A DNA stretch of 64,000 bases from CAVQMB01 sp963713445 (GTDB lineage: Bacteria > Pseudomonadota > Gammaproteobacteria > Competibacterales > Competibacteraceae): assembly GCA_963713445.1 (NCBI GenBank), contig CAVQMB010000024.1:1-64000 (forward strand). The letters run 5' to 3'. The position numbers and the translations under genes are program-made. This document shows positions 34,435 to 43,715 of this stretch, one piece after another. Position 1 is the stretch's first letter; each line of letters opens with the position of its first letter. The notes under the pieces are model-generated. The model was not told the DNA's origin, ran no database searches, and saw only the letters and a program-made list of their open reading frames with translations.

Positions 34435-36732
34435 GTGCCGGTCTGGCGGCGGGAGCGTTTAGCCATGCGGCTGGCGGCAGTATCCTTTCTGGTAGGCACC
34501 CTGTTGCTGCATGCTTGCCCCCAGCTCCCACCCGCCTGGTGCCTAAGCGCCGTATTGCCCGCCCTGCTGCTGCTGATCGGACGCTGGACACGCCCCGCCG
34601 GATGGCTGTTGCTAGGCTTCCTTTGGACCTTGGCCTGGGCCCTGCCGCTGACACAAAACCCTTTGCCCGCCGACCTCGAAAAAACTGATTTGCACGTCAC
34701 CGGCTGGATCGCCTCGATTCCCGAACATCAGCAGCACCGCCGTCGTTTTCAATTTGCGATCCAGCACCTCAGTCACGCCGGTCATACGATACACCTGCCG
34801 GGCCGTCTGCTACTCTCCTGGTACGGTAGTCCGCCGCAAGCACTTCAGGTTGGCGACCGCTGGCGACTGACCGTCCGGCTGCAGCGGCCCCGCGGCTTCC
34901 GCAATCCCGGCGGCTTCGATTACGAACATTGGCTGTTCCTGCACAGAATTGCCGCCACCGGTTACGTGCGCAGCAAGCCCGCTGCGGTACGGCTGGGTGG
35001 TGCCGAGCGTTTTCCGCTGACCCGCTGGCGGCAACACCTGGCGCAGCGCCTGCATCAGCTGCTGGCGGGTAACCGCTATGGCGGCATCCTTACCGCCATT
35101 GCCGTGGGGGACCGGCAAGGCATCGACAGCGACCAATGGCAACTGCTGAGGCACACCGGCACCAGCCATCTGATGGCCATCTCCGGTCTCCACATCGGTT
35201 TGGTCGCAGGCCTGATCTACTGGCTAATCCTGGGCCTTTGGTCCCTGTGGCCTATGGCAGCGCTGCGCTGGCCCGCCCCCAAAGCCGCGGCTGCGGGGGC
35301 CTTGCTTGCGGCCGGCGGTTATGCTTTGCTCGCTGGACTGGCGCTGCCCACCCAGCGGGCGCTGATCATGCTGGCAGTGGCGCTGCTGGCGCTGCTGCGC
35401 CAGCGCCCCGTGGTCCCCAGCCGACTGCTCGCGGCGGCGCTGTTAGCCGTGCTGCTGATCGATCCTGGGGCACCGCTGGCAGCCGGCTTCTGGTTGTCAT
35501 TCAGCGCCGTCGGCGCACTGTTGTATGCCATCAGTGGACACTATCCCCGCCGCAGCGCCTGGTACCACTGGCCCCGACTGCAACTGGTGGTACTGCTCGC
35601 GCTGGCACCCATCACCTTGCTGAACTTCCAGCGCATCACCCTGGTGTCTCCGCTGGCCAACCTGCTGGCAATCCCATGGGCTAGCCTACTGATCGTCCCG
35701 CAAACTCTGCTGGGAGTTCTCGCCCTCGCCATCAGCAGTTCCCTGGCGGGCGCTTTGCTGGCTCTGGCGAGTGCCGCCACCGACCTCCTGTGGCGCCTGT
35801 TGCACCTTCTGGCCCAGTGGCACACAAGCCAGCTGGTGTTACCGGCACCACCACTGTGGACATTCATCTTCGTTGTACCCGGCCTGATGTTGCTGCTAGC
35901 GCCGCGCGGTATTCCGGGGCGATGGTTGGGATTGCCGTTGTGTTTGCCACTGGTCTTCTTTCCCAGCGGGCGACCCGCGCCGGGCAGTGCACTTTTCACC
36001 CTGCTCGATACCGGGTCGGGCTTGGCGTCGGTGGTACAGACAGCACACCATACGCTGGTCTATGATACCGGGCGCTGGTTCAGTGGGAATTTCGACGCCG
36101 GGCGTTTCGCATTGGTGCCATTTCTGCACCAAGCGGCCAGCCCCCGGGTCGACGTATTGATCATCAGCGACCCCGGCAACCGCTACCGCGGCGGCGTACG
36201 CTCGCTGCGAGCAGCGCTGCCGGTCGCTCGGACACTGGTTCCGGACTCACGGGCATTGCCAATCAACGGCGCCGAGCGGTGTCAGAACCGGCACTGGCGC
36301 TGGGACGGCGTCCGCTTCCGGCTGTTCGCCACCGGGCCTGCCAGCAGTTGCGTATTGCTGGTCACGGCCGCCGGGCATCGCTTGCTGCTCACCGGCAACC
36401 CATCCGCTGATACGGTTCGGGCACTGTTCCCGGCACTGACCTCCCGGGCACCCATCGATGTGCTGCTGGCGCCCCAGCAAGGCCGTCGGCCGCCGCCCCA
36501 GGGTCTGCTCGAAAGCGCCCGCCCACGCTACGTTTTGCTCGCGACCGGCTACCACAACCGCTGGGGTTACCCGCGGCCCGCCACCCTGCGCCGGTACCGC
36601 GCCAGCGGCGCCATTCTGCTGGATACGGCCACAAGTGGCGCGATCAGCTTCCGCCTCAGTACCCGACAAACGCTTCGGCCACGGCATTATCGCCAGGCAA
36701 TGCGGCATTATTGGAACGCGCTCAAAAACTAG
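34435..36732 (+). CDS. comEC: ComEC/Rec2 DNA-uptake channel with degenerate beta-lactamase domain
   Basis: ComEC carries single-stranded DNA across the inner membrane in transformation. The 765-residue protein has N-terminal helices, an OB-fold-like periplasmic domain (RPRGFRNPGGFDYEHWLFLHRI), the competence membrane core (GDRQGIDSDQWQLLRHTGTSHLMAISGLHIGLVAG, then many helices) and a metallo-beta-lactamase-like C-terminal domain. In that last domain the usual metal-binding HGDNDH is DPGNRY (within 578-587) and the usual PHHGS is PQQGR (680-684), so it should not bind metal or cut DNA. The upstream start is a GTG at 34435; an ATG at 34465 is possible. Divergent from DUF2062. Confidence 0.88.
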   Translation: MPVWRRERLAMRLAAVSFLVGTLLLHACPQLPPAWCLSAVLPALLLLIGRWTRPAGWLLLGFLWTLAWALPLTQNPLPADLEKTDLHVTGWIASIPEHQQHRRRFQFAIQHLSHAGHTIHLPGRLLLSWYGSPPQALQVGDRWRLTVRLQRPRGFRNPGGFDYEHWLFLHRIAATGYVRSKPAAVRLGGAERFPLTRWRQHLAQRLHQLLAGNRYGGILTAIAVGDRQGIDSDQWQLLRHTGTSHLMAISGLHIGLVAGLIYWLILGLWSLWPMAALRWPAPKAAAAGALLAAGGYALLAGLALPTQRALIMLAVALLALLRQRPVVPSRLLAAALLAVLLIDPGAPLAAGFWLSFSAVGALLYAISGHYPRRSAWYHWPRLQLVVLLALAPITLLNFQRITLVSPLANLLAIPWASLLIVPQTLLGVLALAISSSLAGALLALASAATDLLWRLLHLLAQWHTSQLVLPAPPLWTFIFVVPGLMLLLAPRGIPGRWLGLPLCLPLVFFPSGRPAPGSALFTLLDTGSGLASVVQTAHHTLVYDTGRWFSGNFDAGRFALVPFLHQAASPRVDVLIISDPGNRYRGGVRSLRAALPVARTLVPDSRALPINGAERCQNRHWRWDGVRFRLFATGPASSCVLLVTAAGHRLLLTGNPSADTVRALFPALTSRAPIDVLLAPQQGRRPPPQGLLESARPRYVLLATGYHNRWGYPRPATLRRYRASGAILLDTATSGAISFRLSTRQTLRPRHYRQAMRHYWNALKN

Positions 36733-37482
36733 CCGGAAACGCTTTTGCCCAGCGGCCAGCGTGTTGCGTTTTGCGCTGACGCAGCGCTCAACGTGCGCGC
36801 CAGCGCTTGACGCGACCGTGTATTGACGAGCAAGCTAAGTGTATTACTAGAATAAACTTGCCGCTGTCGGATAATAGTGGACTGCATACTTTCGCTGAAC
36901 ATCATAATAAGCCTACGATAGCCAAACGAACTATCGACTGAATGTCTAAACTCGAAGCCGCGGTCGAAGGGATCGAATCGATCAGCGCGACCAAGTGGGG
37001 GAACACGCTGCTAACGGCTGAGCCGGCGGAATGGTCTAACAGACCCCGCGGCACAAGGGCGTCATCTACCCCAAACCTCCTGCTTAAGAACCACCCAGTA
37101 ACAGCTGATCTGTCGCGCCTCGCTGAACAGTGTGACCGGCGCTGCGCATGCGTTCCCGTGGTCGTCAACCATAACGGAGACACGTAGCGACGAAAAGACC
37201 CAATCAACGGATTCGGGTGGCGCACAGCATCCCGAATCAGGCAGCCGGGCAGCCAACCCGCTTTGGGTACGGTTGCGGTTGCGGCCATCCGACGGGTTGC
37301 CATACAGGGAGGTCGCAGGCACCTTGCGTCGGCTAGACGACGGTTCCAGGACGAGGGTCAAGAGCCTGGCCCGGCAGCACGCTGCGGCAGCCGAGCTCAC
37401 AGGAATTCGCCTCGGACTCACACCGTCACGGTGAAACAGGCGCCAACGGCGTCACCAAGGCGACTTACTTGGAGGAGGTAAC
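36733..37482. other. 750-bp gap before the ABC transporter operon
   Basis: I find no convincing gene here. The short frames on both strands lack family resemblance. The left part (36,830-36,930) is AT-rich and could hold a promoter. GATTCGGG (37210-37217) and CCCGAATC (37231-37238) form an 8-bp inverted repeat with a 13-nt loop, about 245 bp before the next gene. An excellent GGAGGAGG ribosome-binding site (about 37470-37477) serves the gene at 37483. A long structured leader is possible. Confidence 0.5.
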
Positions 37483-38754
37483 ATGCTTCATAAGGTGCAC
37501 AAAGTGCTTCACGGCGTCACCCACCAGCAAGTGCGGGGCGGGTTTGCCGCACTGGCCGCAGGCGTGGCGCTAGCGGTCACGGCCGGACCATTGTACGCGG
37601 CACAGCCCATCAAAATCGGCGTCATTGCACCGGCCGCTGCAATTGACGGCAAATCCATCTTTCAGGGCGCCGAGCTCGCGGCCGAGCAAATCAATGCCAA
37701 AGGCGGTATCGCCGGGCGCCAGATCAAACTCATCGAGTACGACGACCACGCCTCCGCCTCTGATGGGGTGCGGGCCTTCCAGCGCGCTGCCCGGCAGGAT
37801 CGGGTGGTGGCCATGGTGGGCAATTTCATCAGCGAGGTCGCACTGGCCGTCGAGCCTTGGGCAGCCCGCCTGAAAGTGCCCTACATCATTACTGGAGCGG
37901 CCAGCACCCAGCTCAACAAGAACGTCGGCAACCACTGGCCGGCGTACAAGTACATTTACATGGAGAACCTCAACTCCTACTTCCTCGCCAGAAATGTATG
38001 CGACGCCGCCCACGACATACTGGTCAAGCAGCTCCATTACAAGACCGCGGTGATCATGCGCGAGGATGCGGCGTGGACCAAGCCGCTGGGCGCGGAATAT
38101 GACAACTGCCTGCCGAAAGCCGGGCTCAAGGTGCTGGACGAGATCGTTTTCTCGCCCGATACCAACGACTTTTCGCCTATCTACAACAAGATCGAAGGTC
38201 TTAAACCTGACGCCATCATCACCGGTATCGCCCACGTCGGTGTGAAACCGACGGTGCAGTGGCACAATCAGCAGGTGCCCGTATTCATGGGCGGCTGGAG
38301 TTCACAGGCCGGCGCCAGTACCTTCTGGAATGCCACCAACGGCGCTACCGAGGGCGTAATGACGGGTAATCTGGGCGCCGGAGACGCCAGCCTGACCCCC
38401 CAGACCAAATCGTTCGCCGCAACCTACACCAAGAAGTTCAACACCAGCCCGGCCTATAACGCCTACACAACCTACGACGCCATCCATGTGCTGAAAAACG
38501 CCATCGAACGGGCGAAGTCCACCAACAACAACAAGCTGGTCGCAGCACTGGCAAAAACTGACTATGAAGGCACTATCGGCCAAGTCCAGTTTTATGACCA
38601 TAAGGCCAAGTTTCCGCACGCGATGAAATACGGGGCGAAATACGTCACCGGCGTGGCACTGCAGTGGCAGGCCGGCAAGCAGGTCACCATCTGGCCGCCG
38701 AAGGCTGCCAGCGGCAAAGTCATGGTGCCGGATTTCGTCAAGAAGGGTCAGTGA
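37483..38754 (+). CDS. Periplasmic substrate-binding protein, branched-chain amino acid/amide type
   Basis: This 423-residue LivK-type type I periplasmic binding protein has a long signal region (about 1-40, ending LYAAQP). It then has IKIGVIAPAAAIDGKSIFQGAELAAEQINAKGGIAGRQ and VVAMVGNFISEVALAVEP, YNAYTTYDAIHVLKNAIE and a C-terminal WPPK segment. It delivers substrate to the permeases encoded next. Substrates of this family include branched-chain amino acids, amides, urea and aromatic acids; the sequence does not decide among them. Two strong hairpins follow it, which likely keep its mRNA more abundant than the downstream genes. Confidence 0.9.
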   Translation: MLHKVHKVLHGVTHQQVRGGFAALAAGVALAVTAGPLYAAQPIKIGVIAPAAAIDGKSIFQGAELAAEQINAKGGIAGRQIKLIEYDDHASASDGVRAFQRAARQDRVVAMVGNFISEVALAVEPWAARLKVPYIITGAASTQLNKNVGNHWPAYKYIYMENLNSYFLARNVCDAAHDILVKQLHYKTAVIMREDAAWTKPLGAEYDNCLPKAGLKVLDEIVFSPDTNDFSPIYNKIEGLKPDAIITGIAHVGVKPTVQWHNQQVPVFMGGWSSQAGASTFWNATNGATEGVMTGNLGAGDASLTPQTKSFAATYTKKFNTSPAYNAYTTYDAIHVLKNAIERAKSTNNNKLVAALAKTDYEGTIGQVQFYDHKAKFPHAMKYGAKYVTGVALQWQAGKQVTIWPPKAASGKVMVPDFVKKGQ

Positions 38755-38761
38755 TCCACCC

Positions 38762-38822
38762 GGCCGCCGCAAACTATCACGGCGGCCCTGCCGCGGGGCA
38801 CTGCCGGCCGGCAGTGCCCCGC
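38762..38822 (+). promoter_or_regulatory. Two tandem hairpins after the binding-protein gene
   Basis: The first stem is GGCCGCCG (38762-38769) with CGGCGGCC (38780-38787). The second is a perfect 30-nt palindrome at 38793-38822 with core GGGGCACTGCCGGCCGGCAG. They fill the gap between the binding protein and the first permease. No T-run follows, so partial termination or protection of the upstream mRNA end is likely. Confidence 0.75.
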
Positions 38823-38850
38823 CGACATCTGACAGGGGAGTGGTGGGCCT

Positions 38851-39732
38851 ATGCAACATCTGCTGCTGCAGATCCTGGTGGACGGCTTTGCGATCAGCGC
38901 CATATATGCGCTTGGGGCGGCTGGCTTCACCATCATCTTCGGCGTTTCGGGCGTACTCAATCTTTCACACGGCGCCATCATGGTGGTCGGGGCGGTCATC
39001 GCCTGGTACATGGCCACCCATCTGCACGTGGGCGTCTACCTGGGCAGTCTGATCGGCATCCTGGCCGCGGTGGTGGTGAGTTATCTGTTGTACTGGCTGG
39101 TCATCCGGCCTATTGACCGATCGACACGCATTCCAGCCGACGAGAAAGAAATTTTCATCCTCACCACCACCCTGCTGGTGGGGATCATGATCCAAGGGGT
39201 GCTGGACTATATCTTCGGCTCCAATCCGGTGACGACCCCTCCCATTGCCAGCGGCGTACAAAAGTTTGCCGGCGTCAACATCACCAACAACGAACTGCTG
39301 ATCGGAGTGATTGCGTGGCTGGTGCTTGGCGGACTATGGTTCTTCATCAACAAGACCCGTACCGGTAAAGCCTTGCTGGCGGCCTCCATGAGCCCGACGG
39401 GGCTGGCGCTGATGGGTTATGACATCCGCCGGGTTCACAATCTCCTGTGGGGGCTCTATGGGCTGCTGGCCGGCTTTGCCGGCGTACTGCTGGCTTCTTT
39501 CCTGGGAGCTAATGCCGAGATCGCCGGCCAGCTCACCGCGAGCGCGTTTTCCATCGTCGTGCTGGGCGGGTTGGGTAGCGTGCCAGGCTCGCTGGTTGCC
39601 GCCTATATCATCGGCTACCTGGGCACCATCACAGCCTATCTGGTGTCGCCGGCCTATACCGAGCTGCCTGGTCTGATGATCCTGGTGCTCATCCTCTACA
39701 TTCGGCCTCAAGGCCTGTTCGGACGACTGTAG
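38851..39732 (+). CDS. Branched-chain amino acid-type ABC permease, LivH family
   Basis: The 293-residue inner-membrane permease has about eight helices and the LivH pattern: DGFAISAIYALGAAGFTIIFGVSGVLNLSHGAIMVVG at the N-terminus and GLYGLLAGFAGVLLA, LGGLGSVPGSLVAAYIIG near the C-terminus. ALMGYDIRRVHNLLW is the cytoplasmic loop that contacts the ATPases. It pairs with the LivM-type protein encoded 11 bp downstream. Confidence 0.92.
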   Translation: MQHLLLQILVDGFAISAIYALGAAGFTIIFGVSGVLNLSHGAIMVVGAVIAWYMATHLHVGVYLGSLIGILAAVVVSYLLYWLVIRPIDRSTRIPADEKEIFILTTTLLVGIMIQGVLDYIFGSNPVTTPPIASGVQKFAGVNITNNELLIGVIAWLVLGGLWFFINKTRTGKALLAASMSPTGLALMGYDIRRVHNLLWGLYGLLAGFAGVLLASFLGANAEIAGQLTASAFSIVVLGGLGSVPGSLVAAYIIGYLGTITAYLVSPAYTELPGLMILVLILYIRPQGLFGRL

Positions 39733-39743
39733 GAAGCTCGGCC

Positions 39744-40673
39744 ATGGTGCAGATACTCCGCTCTCCCAAACTGTGGCTGGCTGCAGCGATCATCGCCGTG
39801 CTGGCCGTGTTTCCCTCATTCATGGGCTTTTACTTCCTGGGCGTGCTGACCATCGCCTACTATTTCGCGGTTTACGCCATGTCCTGGGACTTGCTGTTTG
39901 GCTACTCCGGGGAGGTCAATTTCGGGCCTACCTTTCTGGTGGGCCTGGGCGCCTACGGTGCCGCCTTGCTCAACACGTATACAGCGACACCGTTATGGCT
40001 GTGTGTGCTCGGCGGCACGGCAACAGCCATTGTCGGCGGTCTGCTGCTGGCCGGACCGGCACTGCGGCTGCGAGGGCCTTACTTTGGGCTGGTGACGCTC
40101 GTCGCAGTCCTGCTGCTGGTGAAGATTATCACCATCTTTGCCGGCGTGACCGGCGGCGAGATCGGCCTGGCACTGCCGGATGTGATTGCCATCAGTGCCG
40201 CCACCAATTACTACTGGGCGCTCGGATTCATGGCGGTCAGCGCGCTGGTGATGACACTTATCGCCAACTCCAATATTGGCCTGATACTGCAGGCGAGCGG
40301 CCAGGATCCTGTGGAAACCGAGGCGCTGGGTTTTTCGGTCACCAAATTCAAGCTGCTGGCGTTTACGCTGAGTTCACTGTTCTCCGGAATGGCCGGTGCG
40401 ATGACGGTATTCTATCTGGGTACCGCATCACCCAGCACGGTGGTGGCCATTACGGTAACCATTCAGATCATCATCGCCACCGTGCTCGGCGGACGCCGAT
40501 CTATTCTGGGTTCGATCATCGGCGCCGTGTTCCTGATCGTCGCGGGCGAAGTCCTGCGCCCCCTGGGCCAGCTCAGCACCGCAGTGGTGGCGGCGCTGGC
40601 GCTACTGGTGCTGCTGTTCTATCCGGATGGTTTCTTCGGTTTATTGCCGCGCAGTCTCGGAGGCCGCCGATGA
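39744..40673 (+). CDS. Branched-chain amino acid-type ABC permease, LivM family
   Basis: The 309-residue partner permease shows LivM features: YAMSWDLLFGYSGEVNFGPTFLVGLGAYGAAL, RLRGPYFGLVTLVAVLLL, QDPVETEALGFSVTKFKLLAFTLSSLFSGMAGAM and ATVLGGRRSILGSIIGAVFLI. It forms the channel with the LivH homologue. Its stop overlaps the start of the fused ATPase gene (ATGA), coupling their translation. Confidence 0.92.
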   Translation: MVQILRSPKLWLAAAIIAVLAVFPSFMGFYFLGVLTIAYYFAVYAMSWDLLFGYSGEVNFGPTFLVGLGAYGAALLNTYTATPLWLCVLGGTATAIVGGLLLAGPALRLRGPYFGLVTLVAVLLLVKIITIFAGVTGGEIGLALPDVIAISAATNYYWALGFMAVSALVMTLIANSNIGLILQASGQDPVETEALGFSVTKFKLLAFTLSSLFSGMAGAMTVFYLGTASPSTVVAITVTIQIIIATVLGGRRSILGSIIGAVFLIVAGEVLRPLGQLSTAVVAALALLVLLFYPDGFFGLLPRSLGGRR

Positions 40674-42175
40674 GCATTCTGGAGATCAGCGGCCTGTCCA
40701 AACGATTCGGCGGCCTGCGTGCGGTCAATGAGGTCGATTTTGGTGTTGCGAAAGGCGAAATACTCGGGCTCATCGGGCCCAACGGATCGGGCAAATCGAC
40801 CACATTGTCGCTGATCATGGGTATCGTCCGACCCGACGCCGGCTCGATCCGCCTGGACGGCCGCGAAGTGGCGGGTTGGCCAACCCACCGGGTCGCCGAA
40901 CACGGCATCGGCATGGTCTTCCAGCACTCCCGGCCACTGCACCGGCAGACCGTACTGGAGAACATCAAGCTGGCGCTGCTGCCCAACACCATTTTCCAGC
41001 TTTTCCCCAGGCCGGAGGTGGCGCGCCAGGCGCAAGAGATCGCCGAACGCGTGGGGCTTGGCGATGTTATAAATCATTATCCCGATGCCCTCGCTTACGC
41101 TGATCTACGGCGCCTGGAGGTGGCGAAAGCCATTGCCCTCGACCCGACTGTAGTGCTGCTCGACGAACCCTTTGCCGGCCTCGCGCCCAACGAGGTTCGT
41201 GAGTTTTCGAGTCTGGTAACGGCCCTGCGGGATCAGGATCATGCCATTGTTCTGGTGGATCACAACGTCAAGGCAGTCGCCTCGCTGGTGGATCGGGTGG
41301 TAGCGATGTACGTGGGCGAGAAGATTGCCGAAGGCACACCCGCCGAGGTCACCGGCAATGCACGGGTACGCGAAGTCTATTTCGGCGGCTCACTCGACGA
41401 GGCTCACCCTACCACCGAACAGATCAAGCAGGCACTGCACGTCGAGGACCAGACTACAGCCGAAACCAGGCGTCAGGCGCCGGTGCTGCTCGAGGTTGGG
41501 ATCGACTCGGTTCGTTACGGCAAAGCCCAGGCGCTGCGGGATACCCGCATTCAGGTGCATGAGGGTGAATTCGTGTCCGTCGTGGGCTTGAACGGTGCTG
41601 GCAAGAGCACACTGTTCAAGTCCATCATGGGTTTCGTCGGCTATGACGGCGACATCGCCTGGCGGGGTGAGTCCATCAAGGGCCGCACGACAGCGGCAAT
41701 CGCCACCTCCGGACTAGCGTTATGCCCCGAGACGCGTGAGCTGTTCCGCTACATGAGCGTGCGCGAGAACCTGGAAATGGGCGGACAACGCCTCGACAAA
41801 AGAGGCTTGCGGGACAGCCTTATGCGGGTGTTTGAGCTGTTCCCGGTGCTGGCGGAACGGCAGCGGCAGCCGGCGTTGACGCTGAGTGGTGGAGAGCAGC
41901 AACAGCTCACTATCGGGCGGGCCTTGATGCAGAACCCACGGCTGCTGATACTCGACGAACCCACGCTGGGGTTGGCACCGTTGATCATCGAGAACATCTC
42001 GCGCGCACTGGAGCGGCTACGCGCCGAGACCGGTCTGGCCATTCTGCTTGGCGAACAAAACGTAACCTTCGCCCTGCAGCACTCGGACCATATGTATCTG
42101 CTGGAAACGGGCGATCTGAACTGGCAAGGCAGCGCCGAGGTCTTTGTCGAGGAAGCCGGCGCGGACTTTCTGTGA
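40670..42175 (+). CDS. Fused LivG-LivF double ABC ATPase
   Basis: One 501-residue protein carries both nucleotide-binding domains. The LivG half (about 1-245) has Walker A GPNGSGKST, the LivG-like VFQHSRPLHRQTVLENIKLALLP, a divergent signature LAYADLRRLEVAKAI and VVLLDEPFAGLAPNE. A linker of about 40 residues follows. The LivF half (about 275-501) has GLNGAGKST, LALCPETRELFRYMSVRENLEMG, LSGGEQQQLTIGRAL and LLILDEPTLGLAP. The fusion leaves no stop or frameshift. Normally these are two adjacent genes, livG and livF. Substrate unknown. Confidence 0.92.
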   Translation: MSILEISGLSKRFGGLRAVNEVDFGVAKGEILGLIGPNGSGKSTTLSLIMGIVRPDAGSIRLDGREVAGWPTHRVAEHGIGMVFQHSRPLHRQTVLENIKLALLPNTIFQLFPRPEVARQAQEIAERVGLGDVINHYPDALAYADLRRLEVAKAIALDPTVVLLDEPFAGLAPNEVREFSSLVTALRDQDHAIVLVDHNVKAVASLVDRVVAMYVGEKIAEGTPAEVTGNARVREVYFGGSLDEAHPTTEQIKQALHVEDQTTAETRRQAPVLLEVGIDSVRYGKAQALRDTRIQVHEGEFVSVVGLNGAGKSTLFKSIMGFVGYDGDIAWRGESIKGRTTAAIATSGLALCPETRELFRYMSVRENLEMGGQRLDKRGLRDSLMRVFELFPVLAERQRQPALTLSGGEQQQLTIGRALMQNPRLLILDEPTLGLAPLIIENISRALERLRAETGLAILLGEQNVTFALQHSDHMYLLETGDLNWQGSAEVFVEEAGADFL

Positions 42176-42188
42176 CAGCTCAAGCCGC

Positions 42189-42434
42189 GTGTTCAATCTG
42201 GCCGACAAGGTCGCAGTGGTTACCTGCTCCAGCCGCAATGCCGCCGCCTGCAAGACCGTCGTTCGCACCATGAAACAGAACGGCCTCGAGGCCGGAGCAC
42301 CGCTCCGGCACATTGGCGTACCCGATGACATCGGTGGCCTGGCGCTATTGCTGGCTTCACCGTTGGCGTGTTTCATCACGGGCCAGGTCATCGTGGCCGC
42401 CGGCGGCGTTGCCGTTACTAACCTCATGTGCTGA
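42189..42434 (+). pseudogene. Short-chain dehydrogenase remnant with internal deletion
   Basis: The frame starts FNLADKVAVVTCSSR, the first strand of an SDR, then jumps to the last third: LRHIGVPDDIGGLALLLASPLACFITGQVIVAAGGVAVTNL. The GXXXGXG cofactor loop and the Ser-Tyr-Lys active site are deleted, leaving 81 codons. It cannot be an active oxidoreductase. It follows the transporter by 13 bp, so the intact gene may once have been part of that operon and could hint at the transported substrate. Confidence 0.75.
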
Positions 42435-42571
42435 CACCGCGGCCATCCTGGCGGCAACTAAAGGGTGGTTTAACCGGCTCCAGAGTACCGAACAACGACC
42501 GGACGCTTTGCGCATGGCGGCGGACAGGCGACAATGGGGGTTTATCCGCAAGCAATCATACGAAGACGCGC

Positions 42572-43678
42572 ATGTCCGGCAACACACTTGGTATGTTATT
42601 CACCGTCACGACCTTCGGCGAAAGCCACGGTCCGGCGCTCGGTGCCATTATCGATGGCTGCCCGCCGGGCCTGGAGCTAAGCGAAGCCGACCTGCAAGCG
42701 GATCTCGAGCGCCGGCGGCCCGGCAAGAGCCGCCACACGACGCAACGCCGCGAGCCTGATCAGGTGCGGATTCTATCCGGCGTATTCGAGGGTCGTACCA
42801 CCGGCACGGCAATCGGCCTGCTGGTCGAGAACGTCGATCAGCGCTCGCGCGACTACAACGCGATCATGGATAAGTTCCGGCCCGGCCATGCGGATTACAC
42901 CTATCACATGAAGTACGGCCGCCGCGATTATCGCGGCGGTGGTCGCAGTTCGGCCCGGGAGACCACCATGCGGGTGGCGGCCGGAGCGATCGCCAAGAAA
43001 TATCTGCGGGAACGCTATGGCGTTCTGGTCCGCGGTTACCTGGCCCAGCTCGGGCCGTTGCAGCCGACGCGAATCGACTGGGATACCGTCGATGACAACC
43101 CGTTTTTCTGTCCCGACCCCGATCTGGTGCCAAAACTAGAGGCCTATATGGACCAACTGCGGCGCGACGGCGATTCGATCGGGGCACGGGTGACGGTGGT
43201 TGCCAGCCAGGTACCCTCCGGCTGGGGCGAACCGGTATTCGACAAGCTCGACGCCGATATCGCCCATGCCCTAATGGGCATCAATGCGGTCAAGGCGGTC
43301 GAAATCGGCGCTGGCACCGCCGTAGCCGCCCAGCGCGGTAGCGAACACCGCGATGAACTGACCCCGGCTGGCTTTCTCAGCAACAACGCCGGCGGCGTGC
43401 TGGGCGGGATCTCCAGCGGCCAGGACGTGGTGGCCCATCTCAGTCTTAAACCCACCTCCAGCATTCGGTTGCCGGGTCGTACAGTCGACACACAAGGCCA
43501 GCCTGCCGAGGTCATCACCACCGGCCGCCATGACCCTTGTGTCGGCATCCGCGCCACGCCGATCGCCGAGGCCATGGTGGCACTGGTGTTAATGGATCAC
43601 GCGTTGCGCCAGCGCGCGCAGAACGCAGATGTCGCCCCGGGTTTGCAGCCACTACCCGGCCAGGCACCCCAGCGTTAG
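42572..43678 (+). CDS. aroC: Chorismate synthase
   Basis: This FMN-dependent enzyme makes chorismate from EPSP, feeding pheA and tyrA upstream in the window. The 368-residue protein has MLFTVTTFGESHGPALGAIIDGCPPG, RRRPGKSRHTTQRREPDQV, FRPGHADYTYHMKYG, YRGGGRSSARETTMRVAAGAIA and GGISSGQDVVAHLSLKPTSSI. The ATG at 42572 gives the usual MSGNTLGMLF start; the frame is open further upstream across the pseudogene. Distal to the aroA operon, as usual. Confidence 0.97.
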   Translation: MSGNTLGMLFTVTTFGESHGPALGAIIDGCPPGLELSEADLQADLERRRPGKSRHTTQRREPDQVRILSGVFEGRTTGTAIGLLVENVDQRSRDYNAIMDKFRPGHADYTYHMKYGRRDYRGGGRSSARETTMRVAAGAIAKKYLRERYGVLVRGYLAQLGPLQPTRIDWDTVDDNPFFCPDPDLVPKLEAYMDQLRRDGDSIGARVTVVASQVPSGWGEPVFDKLDADIAHALMGINAVKAVEIGAGTAVAAQRGSEHRDELTPAGFLSNNAGGVLGGISSGQDVVAHLSLKPTSSIRLPGRTVDTQGQPAEVITTGRHDPCVGIRATPIAEAMVALVLMDHALRQRAQNADVAPGLQPLPGQAPQR

Positions 43679-43715
43679 TATCATCACTGCACGGTCTCCC
43701 TACCGAACAGCGACC

